Assembly (NCBI RefSeq): GCF_937616625.2
Contig: NC_065571.1
Location: 13,952,501-14,016,500, forward strand
Length of the DNA: 64,000 nucleotides
Source of the DNA: Mercurialis annua
Lineage: Eukaryota; Streptophyta; Magnoliopsida; Malpighiales; Euphorbiaceae
Reading direction: 5' to 3'
Shown one piece after another: positions 12,775 to 23,600 of this stretch. Under the pieces are notes generated by a model. That model had not been told where the DNA came from. It worked only from the letters and a program-made list of their open reading frames with translations, and searched no databases. The translations under genes were made by a program, and so were the position numbers. How positions within the stretch are numbered: position 1 is the stretch's first letter; each line of letters opens with the position of its first letter.

Positions 12775-13660
12775 ATAACACTTACTTCAAAATCGAAGAA
12801 TTGAAAAAGTTAGAGAGAAAAAAAATAAGGGATGAATTTGAATTTAAATTTGAGATATGATTATGAGAGGATGGAGCCTTTTATAGGCCAATAATATATA
12901 ATGGCCCTCATATATTATGTATTTTCCAAATAGAGCTTCAAGTTTATAAAAAGTTAAAAACAAATCCCAGTAAGATGCTAATTTCCCATATGAGCCCATT
13001 GTATAAGTACCTAAATTACAGAATCCTATTAGTCATAATTTTTTTAAAAAATATTCAAAAATTCAATTCAGATAAATATCCAAAGGAGACATATTTAGAA
13101 TTATAATTTTTTTTAAGAAAATATAAAATTCAATTCAGATATTTCTTAATGAGTCTTGAGTCACAACATTTCCAATTTCCAGTAAGTGGGACTACATAAT
13201 CTAGAATTGAAGAATTAAAAATTCTAGATTACGGACTGCAATTACATAGTAAATTACAAAATGCAACTCCAAAATTGAAAATTTAATAATTGGAAATTAA
13301 ACTCAAAAAGGGTGGAAAACTCCAATAAAACTAATAATATATTATAGACTTACTAATATTAAAAACATTACAAAATAAATTCTAACACTTCTATTTTTTT
13401 GTATTTCATAGCTCAAACCATTTTCCGGCAAGTTTTTTTATACATGTTAGCTATATTAGATACAATCAACCCTCTAATAATTAATATTCAATAAATTAAA
13501 ATTCTAATAATTAATAAGATTTTAAAAAACCAACTTCGTTATATTTTAGATAATTAATAAATCTATTACTTAATGATTTATAAAATTAAAATAATTCTAT
13601 ATAGATTAATTTAATTTACACCGGAACATAAAAGTGTTATCCAACATTTAATTTCAATAT
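12775..13660. other. AT-rich intergenic DNA
   Basis: No gene visible. Several TTAGAATT/AATTCTAGATT-type words recur on both strands at 13070-13230, hinting at an old element without clear ends. Confidence 0.35.
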
Positions 13661-13669
13661 TTATTAAAA

Positions 13670-14528
13670 GGGCAAAGGTACAAAACTTCCCCTGAACTTT
13701 TTTAGAAAGTACAAGATAACCCTTTAATTTATTTTTGGTACAAATCAACCCTCAAACTTTTAAAATTGAACAAAAAAGCCCTTCTGTCCAAATTTTCAAT
13801 TAACCGATGAAGTGGCACATAGGGAAAAAGTTAAAAACAACCTTAATGTGCAAAATACTTACTAATTTTATATTTATGATTTGTTTTAACCATTTTCACC
13901 CTCTTCTTCATTTAAATATCTATAATTAAATAAAATTATAAATTAAAACCAATTAAAATTAAATTAAAACTATTAAAATCCGATTAGATCAATCGAAACC
14001 TAATTAAACACTCCAAAACACAATTAAAAAAATGAATTCGACGTGTTTAAAATAATTAAACATATTGAAACCCAATTAAACAAATCAAAATCTAATTAAA
14101 CATCAAAATCCAATTGAAACAGACCGACCGACGACTGGATATTTTTCCTCAGAATGAGATTTAACAAAAATAAAAATATATATAAATTTTGATTAGGTTT
14201 CAATGTGTTTCAGTTAGTTTAATTATGTTTCAATTTATTTTAATAAATGTCTTAATTTTAAATATTATTTAATTATTGATAGTTAAATGAAGAAGAGGGT
14301 GAAATGTGCTAAAAGAATTTATAAGTATAAAATTGGTAAACATTTTAAACATAAAGGATGTTTTAAATTTTTTTCCTTATGTGCCACGTCACCGGTTAAT
14401 AGAAAGTTTAGATTAAAGCGCTTTTTTGTTCAAAAATAATTTAGATGGTCGATTTGTACAAAAAAAAAATTAAAACACTGTCTTATACTTTTTTGAAAAA
14501 CTACGAGGTCTATTTTGTACCTGCGGCC
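13670..14528. mobile_element. Long-TIR foldback element, Mutator-like (9-bp TSD, one mismatch)
   Basis: An 859-bp element flanked by TTATTAAAA (13661-13669) and TTATTACAA (14529-14537). The ends are GGGCAAAGGTAC and, inverted, GGCCGCAGGTAC. The two halves are imperfect inverted copies over about 400 bp each; for example CACCCTCTTCTTCATTTAA in the left arm answers TTAAATGAAGAAGAGGGTG in the right arm. A weaker relative lies at 46199-46595. It ends about 350 bp beyond the PIG-V stop codon. Confidence 0.75.
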
Positions 14529-14876
14529 TTATTACAATAAAAGACTTTTTATGTGCCTATTACCACGAGGATGAGAAATACACTGAGCTCCAAATTACAG
14601 GTGTGCAGGGCCCAGGGGACAATTACAGAGAGCTGCTCATCTTTTCTTGACCAAATATCAAAATGCAGCAAGGATTTTCATAGCACGTTCCTTATGAACT
14701 GCACGTATATGTATAATAAGCTAGCTTTCTCGAGTATGAAATTTTTGATTTGGTTCAGTTCAGTTAAAACCAAATACACACCCCATTCGGCGTCAAATTT
14801 ACTTTGGAGCATGGAAAAGATCTCGTTAGCAGGAGAAACTATCATCTTGATTAACAAGAAAACACCATTAATAAGC

Positions 14877-17783
14877 TCAAGTGAAAGGATAGAAGTTTGA
14901 AAATAGCAGACTGCCAAGAAGGATGTAAGCTGCCGAGTATACCCAAATCATGTACGCCCATCTTTTACTAGTACCACCGGACATCATCAAATATGATGCA
15001 AACCAATAAAGGGGAGGACTGGCTGACAAGAAACGCGTCGCAACCTGTAAATTAGCAAACATGAAAAAAGTGGCTTAGAAACGAAAGTATAATTCATATG
15101 TAGAGATGAGTTGAATACATTTAATTTCTTGTAATTAAAGTTCAAAATATCAGAAAATAAACACCTGCTATAAAATTTTAAATAATGGCTAGTGGCTACT
15201 GATTATAGCTTTTCCAAAGTTTGATCAGGAAATTTCATATTTCTCAGCATATCGAGGAACATTATGCAAATGAACAAGAAAGAACGAGTCTAAACCTGCA
15301 CGTGCATGACGAAGAATGCTGTGGCTGCCATGAATCCCAAGTGTAAAATACATGGAATGATGAATATATGAAAGCTATCCGGCTTCTCGAATAATTGTTG
15401 TTCTTCATGGATTACATCATAATTATCTTCTTTAACTGTTTGTTTCCTTTCTCTAAGATTGTGATTTCCTGTAACAAGCAGAAAAGATGCCCCAAAAGTC
15501 ATAAATAAAAACACACTTACCTACACTCTACCAACTAACTAACTCTGTACAACTAAATTCGGTCTTTTATAATTCAAAAGTTGATTTCAAAAAGAGCTAC
15601 TCGCGACTGATAAAGTGCATTCTGAAAAAAGAGAGTTAAGATTGATCTAATGATACTTTACAGTTTTTAGTACCTTGTGTTTCAGTGGACAAATCCTTAG
15701 AGCGAGTTTTATTTGGTCCTGAGACTGAATGAGAAGAAAATGAATCTCTGGACCTCTTTCCCGAACTAAGAGCTCCAAAACCCAGGGAGAAAAAAATACC
15801 AGGTTGCAACCTCACATAATGGATAATAGAGCAAAGCGCCAAAGACAGTATCGGAGATGCAAGCAGAAAGTTTGGCAACTGTTTCCACTGAAAGTATCTC
15901 AAGAAACCTACTCCCCTAAGATGAAAAAGGGCCAAAAATGTAAGAAAAACAAATTAAGAATTCAAACTGTTTAAAAGAAAAGGAAAAGAAAAAGACAATT
16001 AAAGCATGATAACCAGCAAATAAACCACTGTCACACCACTGTTGGATTGTTAAAAATCAATAATAACACTTGGCTAAAAAGAAAAAGGTTCAAGCATGTT
16101 ACCACTTATCAGCTACAGAACCATCAAATCCACCCGAGTTATATAGAAAATCAGTATACTAAGAATGAGAATTTAAAACTACGGATTAAATAGACATCAA
16201 AACCATAGAGAAATAAAAGAATGAGTTTTTATTATCGGTAGTTCAAGTCAGACATACCAGTAGTGACTCTGAACATAACTGTAAAAAAAAGGTATTTTGG
16301 ATTTGCACCAAGGCTTCATTTCTTCCGGGGCACGTCCATGACATATATTGCGGTACCCATATGCTTGAAAGGCAATAAATGGAAGAAATATACAAACAAC
16401 CCGCAATGCTCCAAGTATTATTCCCTGTATAGCCAACTGGCATAAAAATAAGAAACAAGCTAAGGATACATGTTTATCCTTATGCATTAATGGAGAGTAA
16501 ATCCTACTTTGCAAGAACTATATTGGTAATTAAGAAGAAGCTTAACTTTATGAAAACAGGCTACATTTGCAAATGCCGATAAAAGTATCATTCTGAACTA
16601 GAGATGTTCAAGACTAAATTAAGTAAATATTTGCATATTATAACTTAAAATTTAGAACAGAGACCCAATCAAAACATCACCATATAACTAACAACAGTTG
16701 AACCAGATAGAACTGCGTGATAGATAGGAAAGCATAAACTTACAGAAGCACGTCTTTTCACAAACACATCATGATAAACTCGATGCATTGTCTGAAAACA
16801 GAAATAACCAGCATTAAGCACTCCATTAGACCTTGCACAACCAGAGAGAGCAAACGAAAGAACAGCTATGTTATTTGCACCAGATAGTACGTGGTACAAT
16901 CCTCCAAAAGAGAATAGCGAATAGAAACTCTCTGTATATCTGCAACAACATAAGCAACAATCACATTTGATCGAAAAAGAAGAAGCGACAATCATAATAC
17001 TCATAAACTTGAATAAATCCTCAGAGTAAGAAAATGAGATTACATACATTGATGAATAAAAAACAGAAGCTGGATTGAAGCAAAACAAAATAGAAGCCCG
17101 TAGTGCAGCTTCTGGATCCCTTAAAATTGTGACAGAAAGCCTGTTGAACAACAAAGTAAAGAAAATGCATAAATCAGGAGTATTAAAAAGGAATCGTAAA
17201 AAAAATGAATCACTAAAAATATAAATTAGCATCATACCTATAAAGATAGAGCGCAGCAAGCACAAATGCAATATTATTAACCACATATCCAGCTAATGCC
17301 AGCACAGCCCTAAGTCCAATAAGAGGAACCAGTGGGGCGAAAACTGTAAAATATAAATTTAAATTCCACATAACAAACTAACTAATATTATCACTTCAAC
17401 TTTTTGTATAAGAGGCATATAAAGTAATTACCTGTACGGGATAAAAGAGACATAAAAATGGGAAGGAGAGGCAAGAATGCATAGGACTGCTCATACTCAT
17501 AACTACATTCAGCAATGCGAACGAAGTAGATGCTATCCCAAACGATGCTGTCCTCGATCGCAGAGGCAATTTGTGGAAATTGAATACTTTGATGATCCTT
17601 ATAATGATGATTGGTAGTGGAGTTTGAGGAGAGACATTTAGGGTTTAAGGGAGAGGAAGTGTCATAGGGGTGAAGGAGACTGCGCCATAGGAGAATAAGT
17701 GCTAAAAGTAGAAATCTAGAAGCAATTGCAGATTTGAGGACACGGATTTCGTAATTGCTTGGGGATGATTTCATGATATTCAT
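14877..17783 (-). CDS. PIGV: GPI mannosyltransferase 2 (PIG-V family)
   Basis: This multi-pass ER enzyme adds the second mannose, from dolichol-phosphate-mannose, to the GPI-anchor precursor. Exons from 5' to 3': 17783-17432, 17343-17238, 17140-17048, 16939-16744, 16436-16258, 15915-15674, 15468-15296, 15044-14877. All introns are GT..AG and the total is 1509 nt, 502 aa, typical for the family. The signature lumenal loop is present: VWDSIYFVRIAECSYEYEQ (Trp82, Asp83), followed by AFLPLLP. Many hydrophobic segments follow, from the ALILLW stretch near residue 25 to AAYILLGSLLFSNFYPFT at the end. The start is the ATG at 17783-17781, or possibly the one at 17774; the GTG just upstream is not a plant start. 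A Lys/Arg/Ser-rich stretch around residues 365-400 is a likely cytosolic loop. No break or missing motif is seen. Confidence 0.93.
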
Positions 17784-18973
17784 CACTGAAATCTTAATTT
17801 TGTAACAGTTTCAATGACTATGCCAGCTCAGAAACTAGAGAAATGAGAAATTACCAGAAAATTACATCTCAATCAATGGACCTGAAAATCATCCAAAATA
17901 AAAGCTGCATATTAGTAACTATTTTATGAAATTAACTTGTATTTCTCATATATGCACCATTTTCACAAGATAACCAAAACAGTTACACAACAGATCTAGT
18001 CCAACTAGCATATTCATAACTCATTTGGCATTCATGTTCCCAAACATCGTCATAAATATTTACGAAGCAGTTATGTAGACATCAACAGGAAATAAGGGTG
18101 ACAGTAACAAGTAAGGCTCTTGAATGTTTAAAATTATTCATAAGCAAGTTAAAGAGCATAGAAAGTCTGCACTTAACATAGCTACAAACCGACGAGATTT
18201 TTTTAAGAATACTAAAAAAAGGGTTAACACCTTATAAATCCACATGGTTATTCACTTGTATTTATTAGAAGATAGATACATTTAATATCCAACGTTAGCA
18301 AAAAGAAAATCTGTGCAACATTTTTAGTTGCGTTGCTCTTGATACTTTCATATTACATATTAATCAACGAGAATATATAGTCAGGAAACTGAAAACTACT
18401 ATCTTATAAAATTGCATGCACAGGCAGCTACTTATTTTCAAATCAATTATCCAATTAATCTTGACATACATCTCATAAGTTCCATACCATTCAGTTGTAA
18501 TCATGCATACAGTACATTTTCAATAGCGAATCAACTCTGTAGATCGGAGAAATAGCGAACGACAACACAACAAGAACACATGGTCAATGTGAAGCCTGAA
18601 AGCACATATAAGCAGTAAGTGGTGTTCCCAAATTGGTCCCTAATAATGCACAGCCACTTAGTCTCAGACATTAATGGCTGCTCAATAGTGTAAAATTAGT
18701 GAGATCAGAAATGCATGAGTAGCCCAGCATTGCATTGCATGCTCTCCACATATGTATATGCATATATTTGCAACACAAACAAGAATGATTACAATGACAA
18801 ATGACAATGCAATTCAGTTAGCAAGAATCAAAATTTACAATTGTGAATTATTTATGGGCTAATGAGAACATGTAAAGTTCATGAAATTAAACTCATTTGG
18901 ACAATTTATCAAACAGGTTAGATGCAGTACCAAAGTATAGGCATGAGAAAGACCTAAGCTTGATGTAATTGAA
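17784..18973. other. Intergenic region upstream of PIGV
   Basis: It holds the 5' UTR and promoter of the minus-strand PIGV gene, but no defined motif stands out. No ORF or RNA gene is visible. Confidence 0.4.
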
Positions 18974-19100
18974 TCACCTAAAACAGTGTCAGTCTGAACA
19001 GCTCTGTGATCTAATTTGGGTGTTGAAAAAGAAAATGGATTCCATAGCCTCGCTACTCACCTAAAACAGTGTCAGTCTGAACAGCTCTGTGATCTAATTT
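18974..19100. repeat. Short direct duplication (44 bp, offset 83 bp)
   Basis: The same 44 bases, beginning TCACCTAAAACAGTGTC, occur at 18974-19017 and again at 19057-19100 with no mismatch that I see. The 39 bases between are unique. This looks like a recent local duplication. Confidence 0.85.
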
Positions 19101-19254
19101 TTTATTTTCAAGGGTATAGATGACTCAATAATACGTTTAAGTGCTTGTGCAAGTTTAAATAATAAGTTAGAGTTTATCTAGAGCTTTTATATACAATTAA
19201 AGGTCAACCCGGTTTTTAAATTTATGCCCTGTTTGAATTATCAATTAAATAATA

Positions 19255-19509
19255 CTCCCTCCGTCCCACTAAGTCCCATTTGACTTTACACACAAATTAA
19301 AAAAACATTAATTATTCTTGTTTTTTCATGTTTTTTCATGTTTTGCCTCTATTAATGATAGTAAAATTTTCTATAAAACTCTTTTAAGATAACTAAAATA
19401 AGGGTAAAATGGGGTATTTAATGGAAAAGTATTCCAAAATAATAATGAGACTTTTTAAATGGGACATCCCAAAATAGAATATGAGACTTCTTAAACGGAA
19501 CGGAGGGAG
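19255..19509. mobile_element. Stowaway MITE (Tc1/Mariner, TA target)
   Basis: A 255-bp element with the classic CTCCCTCCGT terminus at the left and its inverse (ACGGAGGGAG-type, one base off) at the right. It is flanked by TA on both sides (19253-19254 and 19510-19511). The subterminal repeats GTCCCATTTGACTTT and their inverse GGGACATCCC/GAGACTT are typical of Stowaway. Confidence 0.92.
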
Positions 19510-19574
19510 TACTCTTTATTTTTGGTCAGTTAAAGATAAAATTATATAAATTTTTTGATCATTTAAAGAAAAGA

Positions 19575-19640
19575 TAGCGTTTGTAAGGAATCGAACCTAC
19601 GATCTAACAGTTTACTGTTCAACTCATTGGTAAGTCATAT
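19575..19640 (-). repeat. tRNA-like / SINE relic
   Basis: On the minus strand the tract contains GGTTCGATTCC, a perfect box-B-like T-arm sequence, preceded by CCAATGAGTTGAACAGT, a weak box-A match. It does not fold as a full tRNA from what I can see. A decayed tRNA-derived SINE is the best guess. Confidence 0.35.
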
Positions 19641-19917
19641 AATTTGAACAGGTACAAAGATGAAAAAAATGCTCCAATTATATTTTTAATTGACTTATAG
19701 ATAAAGAGTTTTCCTTTTTAATTGACCTAAAAATTGAGATGGTTGTTTGCAATTGATTAAAATGACAGAAAATAAATTATTTAATTCTAATAAACAAGGT
19801 TGGAATCAAATCAATTCTTTACCATTTTATAAATAGTTTATATATAGATAAAAATTTATTTTATCCTTTTAATTTGTTTTAAAATTTAAATGCGATCCTT
19901 TTTATCTCTGTAAAGGG

Positions 19918-20142
19918 GAAAAATTCTTAGGTAGACTTAGTCCACCACGTCATCCGTGGACTAAGCCTATAACATAATGACACATCATTAAAATAATGGC
20001 AATTTTGTAATATTACTATTCAAATGTGTAAATAAGTAATAAACAAATTTACAAGATTGCCATCATTTTAATGACGTGTCATTATGTTATAGGTTTAGTC
20101 TACGGATAACGTGGTGGACTGAGTCTATCTAAGAATCTCTCC
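19918..20142. mobile_element. Palindromic MITE, Mutator-like (exact 9-bp TSD)
   Basis: A 225-bp near-palindrome flanked by TGTAAAGGG (19909-19917 and 20143-20151). The arms mirror each other: TTCTTAGGTAGACTTAG and GTCCACCACGT on the left against ACGTGGTGGAC and TCTATCTAAGAA on the right. TATAACATAATGACAC is mirrored as GTGTCATTATGTTATA. It sits about 480 bp upstream of the next gene's ATG, so it could lie in the distal promoter. Confidence 0.88.
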
Positions 20143-20532
20143 TGTAAAGGGATGAGAATATTCCTCGCGACTTTCTCCCTGGCTTCTGCTTCTCTAATAA
20201 AAAGAGATTTTTCAATTTCTCCTTAGCCAAAAATACCATCAAAGTAGATGTTTCAGACAAATACATTTTTAAAATAAATATTTTATCATTTTTAACTTCT
20301 TTAATTCTAAATAAATTATAATCTTTCTGCTATTTGGACTCCAACTTATATGTAATAATCTAATTATTTTCTGCCACCTCAGTCTGTGAGGTCAAGTAAA
20401 ACAAATTAATCAAATTGTGAATGAATCAATTGCGAATGCTTTTACCTAGAAGGCTAGAACTATAAACTTGTGCTAATTGGTATTCTATGTAAAAATTGAG
20501 GGGGCAAAATGAACCTTTATCATTGTACATAT

Positions 20533-20538
20533 TATATA
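20533..20538 (+). promoter_or_regulatory. Candidate TATA box for the DnaJ zinc-finger gene
   Basis: TATATA within ATTATATACAG lies about 85 bp before the predicted ATG, leaving room for a short 5' UTR. Confidence 0.3.
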
Positions 20539-20604
20539 CAGTCTCTATCCAAATTACTCCATTTTATCTTCTCCCTCCCACTCTCGGTGTTCCTCAGCGG
20601 CTTA

Positions 20605-20649
20605 ATGCCGTACTACCAACAATGTCAAGAGGAACGGAGCGTCTGGTGA
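20605..20649 (+). promoter_or_regulatory. Short upstream ORF overlapping the main start codon
   Basis: An ATG at 20605 opens a 14-codon frame that ends with TGA at 20647-20649, out of frame with and overlapping the main ATG at 20622. If the mRNA starts upstream of 20605, it would lower main-frame initiation. The ATG context TTAATGC is weak, so leaky scanning is likely. Confidence 0.35.
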
Positions 20650-23600
20650 AGAGTGTGAAGCAATTCACAGACAAACAGTACAAGAATTTCACTTCTCAGT
20701 ATGGGCAGCAAGTGATTGACATTTTCGAATTCCCAATCAAAGTAGTTTTGCTTCCCTTCACTCTTGCTTTTGACATTGCCGGCTCCGCTCCTCGCGGCTT
20801 TGGTGTTCCTCAACTCATTTCCAAGCTCTCTTATCTCTCTGTCTTTGTAAGCACTCACCTTCTTATTTTTCATTATTATCCATATCATGTTTAATTGGGT
20901 TTGTTTGGACACTTGTTTTCTTGCTTTTTCTAGTTGTTTGTTGATTTTTGCTACTTTTTCTGATAATTTTTGGTGTAAATTTTAGCTTTTAATGCTTATT
21001 TTGAAATGTCTGAGTGGTTGTTTGTTTTTCAGTTATGGGTGATCAATTTTGTCATTTGTGTTTAAACATATTCCAAATTCTAGTATTTATATAACAATTC
21101 CGTTTGTAAGAAAAGAAAAGGGAACTTTTTTTGCTCGCACGGGTTTGGTCCTGACCACTCAACCATCTGGGCACCATGCTCATGGGTTCTTCGCCCTTTC
21201 TAATAAATGGTGTGGTTGAGACTGGACTGTTGGCCAGTATAGTCTGGAATCGCTAGGTATGTAGTCTTGCGGACGGTCCACATCCCGTGATTTGACAGTG
21301 ATACTGAGCTTCGGCTTGGGGGATGAGTCCTCACTCCTCATCACTATAAAAAAGAGAACTTTCTTCTTATTTAATCATTCCCATAGTCGTTCTTTTGAGA
21401 ACTGCTAGTAGTTCACTCTCAGTTCTTTGTAATTCATTTTAGGTTTAATCGGTTACTCTGGTTTTAGTCCTTTTTCTACTGTTAACATGTAAATTTTGAA
21501 CAATTTGATTTTTTTTGCTTTTTTTTACGTATACTTGTCATATATTTGATTTACAGTTTAGATACTTATTTGCTTGCAGTTTCTAATTTGATTGTTGATA
21601 TTTGTTACCCTTGTGATCAATTTCAGTTACGCGTGCTGACAAGTTATATGCTTGCTTTGAAATGTAAAATGGCGTGCTTGTCTTTTGATTATGGGGGTCA
21701 TTATTTGCTTCTGTGAAGTTTGATTGATGTCCATGTTCAAATCTTTGTTCCTTAGATTTTTGATATTAATGTGTTAATGGTTAAATAAGATACTTTATGT
21801 GTCAAGTTGCATTCTAACTCTAGATTTTTCTGATTGCGTTTCAAAGTTCCATAACTTATTAGCTAATTGAATTTTATATATCGCTCAATTAAATAATTCA
21901 CCAGGTTCTGAGTCATTTACTTTATACAACAATATTATTTGTGTTGATTCCAATTTTGTAGGTTGGATAACCTTGGTTTTTTTTAGCCTTTTCAATTGGT
22001 TAAACAGTTAACACTAGATGTTTAATTGTTAGCTGGGGGGGGGGGGGGGGGTTGTTTGTGCTTTGGATCTTTGGGATATGTAGTATTGGTTCTTTCAATA
22101 CTTAATCAGAACCTGAAAGATTTTTCTTATTTGCCATCTAAATTGCACAGTTCTGTTTGCTTGAGTTTTCTTCTAAATATCCAATTGGTTTATGGAAACA
22201 CATAGACTTAAACTTTAGCACCACTCAACAACTAAACAAATTCCTTTATTGATTGTAGGCTGTAGCTACTCTTGGGACCTATGATATTGCTTTCGAACTT
22301 GGAAAGAAGGTGATATGTCAAAGGTGCGTGTCCTTTCTTGTCATTACCAACTTACTTTATAGTCTTTATAGTGGTTTTTTTAACAGTTAGAAATAATAAA
22401 TCCATAGTTGAATGTTCACTTAAGAGTTTGAATTTTTGAGTTGATTGGTTATTTGACATGATATCAAAGTCTCTATGATCGAAAAAGTCTAAAGTTTGAT
22501 TTTTGGCCACCTCATTTGTTTAATCAAGTATTTGAGAACAAGATAAGACGAGTTTGTGTTTGTTTACGGTTTCAGTTCAATAGATATTTGCGTGAGATTA
22601 TGTTAGAAATAATAAAATGATAGCTGAAGTTTTACCTAACAGGTTGAGTTTTTGGGTTGATCGGTTATTTCACTCATATCTCATGACTTGGCGCTTGCCA
22701 TTCTGTTATGTTTACTTTTGAGTGTTGGGTTGTCATGTCATCTTTTAAGATGACAAACCAGTGTAGGCTTTCTTCTTCCACGAAAAGATTTTGGTGGAGA
22801 ATATTTTGTAAAAAGTGTTAGAGCAGTGTTTTCTGTTTTTCTCAAACTTAAATTATGGTGTTACTTTATCTAAAAGGATATTGGCGGTGCTTCAAATGTT
22901 TTATGCTTTATGTTTAACATTTAAGCTCAAATTCTTTGTAGAATTATTATTGAGGTTTCATGGGAATGTTTGACGGATGGCTATTTTGTACCATGAGCTA
23001 GATTGATTCATTTTCTCCTGAGCCTGCTTTACATGGTTTCTTTATACGTGCAATGGAATTCTTTCTTTATGCAGCGCCTTTTAATTTATTTCCTTAAGGG
23101 GTATTAAATCACACAGTTTCAAATGGAAAATAACACACTTCTTGCAAAGTTTTGGTGAATTATTGATACTCGAAATACTAGAAAATTTTGAATTAAATGT
23201 ATAAGCTATACTATATATACCTCATTGTTAATAATCATTGTGAATGTAGCAAAATAACTCCATATGTTTACTGGTATTGAGTACTTTTCTGAAAAGATAT
23301 TGGTTTGTGTGATGCAGGAATTGTCGTACTTGTAGCGGATGGCAGGCATTGCGGTGTACTATGTGCAGAGGATCAGGGAAGGTGCAGTACCAAGTGAAAA
23401 ATTACACCTTGCAGAGGTAGCTTACTGCTACAAAGTTCTCCAAGATAAAGAGTCCTAAGGATTAAATGTGCTGAAAAACCTTTGACAGAATAATTTTTTT
23501 TTTTTGAGATATAAATGCTTATGGTGGTAATACCTCTAATTTTATTTATCAAGAATTAGATATTCTCTGCTAACTATGTGAAGGGGTTATATAATGCAGC

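Noticed and set aside
16669..17286. Single 205-codon minus-strand gene
   Set aside because: It is exons 3 and 4 of PIGV read through intron sequence.
17783..17786. PIGV start one codon earlier
   Set aside because: That codon is GTG; the real ATG is at 17783.
19575..19640. Functional tRNA gene on the minus strand
   Set aside because: A box-B-like T arm is present, but I cannot pair the acceptor, D or anticodon stems; listed only as a SINE-like relic.
21290..21345. Possible hammerhead ribozyme around GGGGGATGAGTCC
   Set aside because: The GATGAGTCC part resembles the conserved core, but the required GAAA segment and matching stems are not present on either strand.
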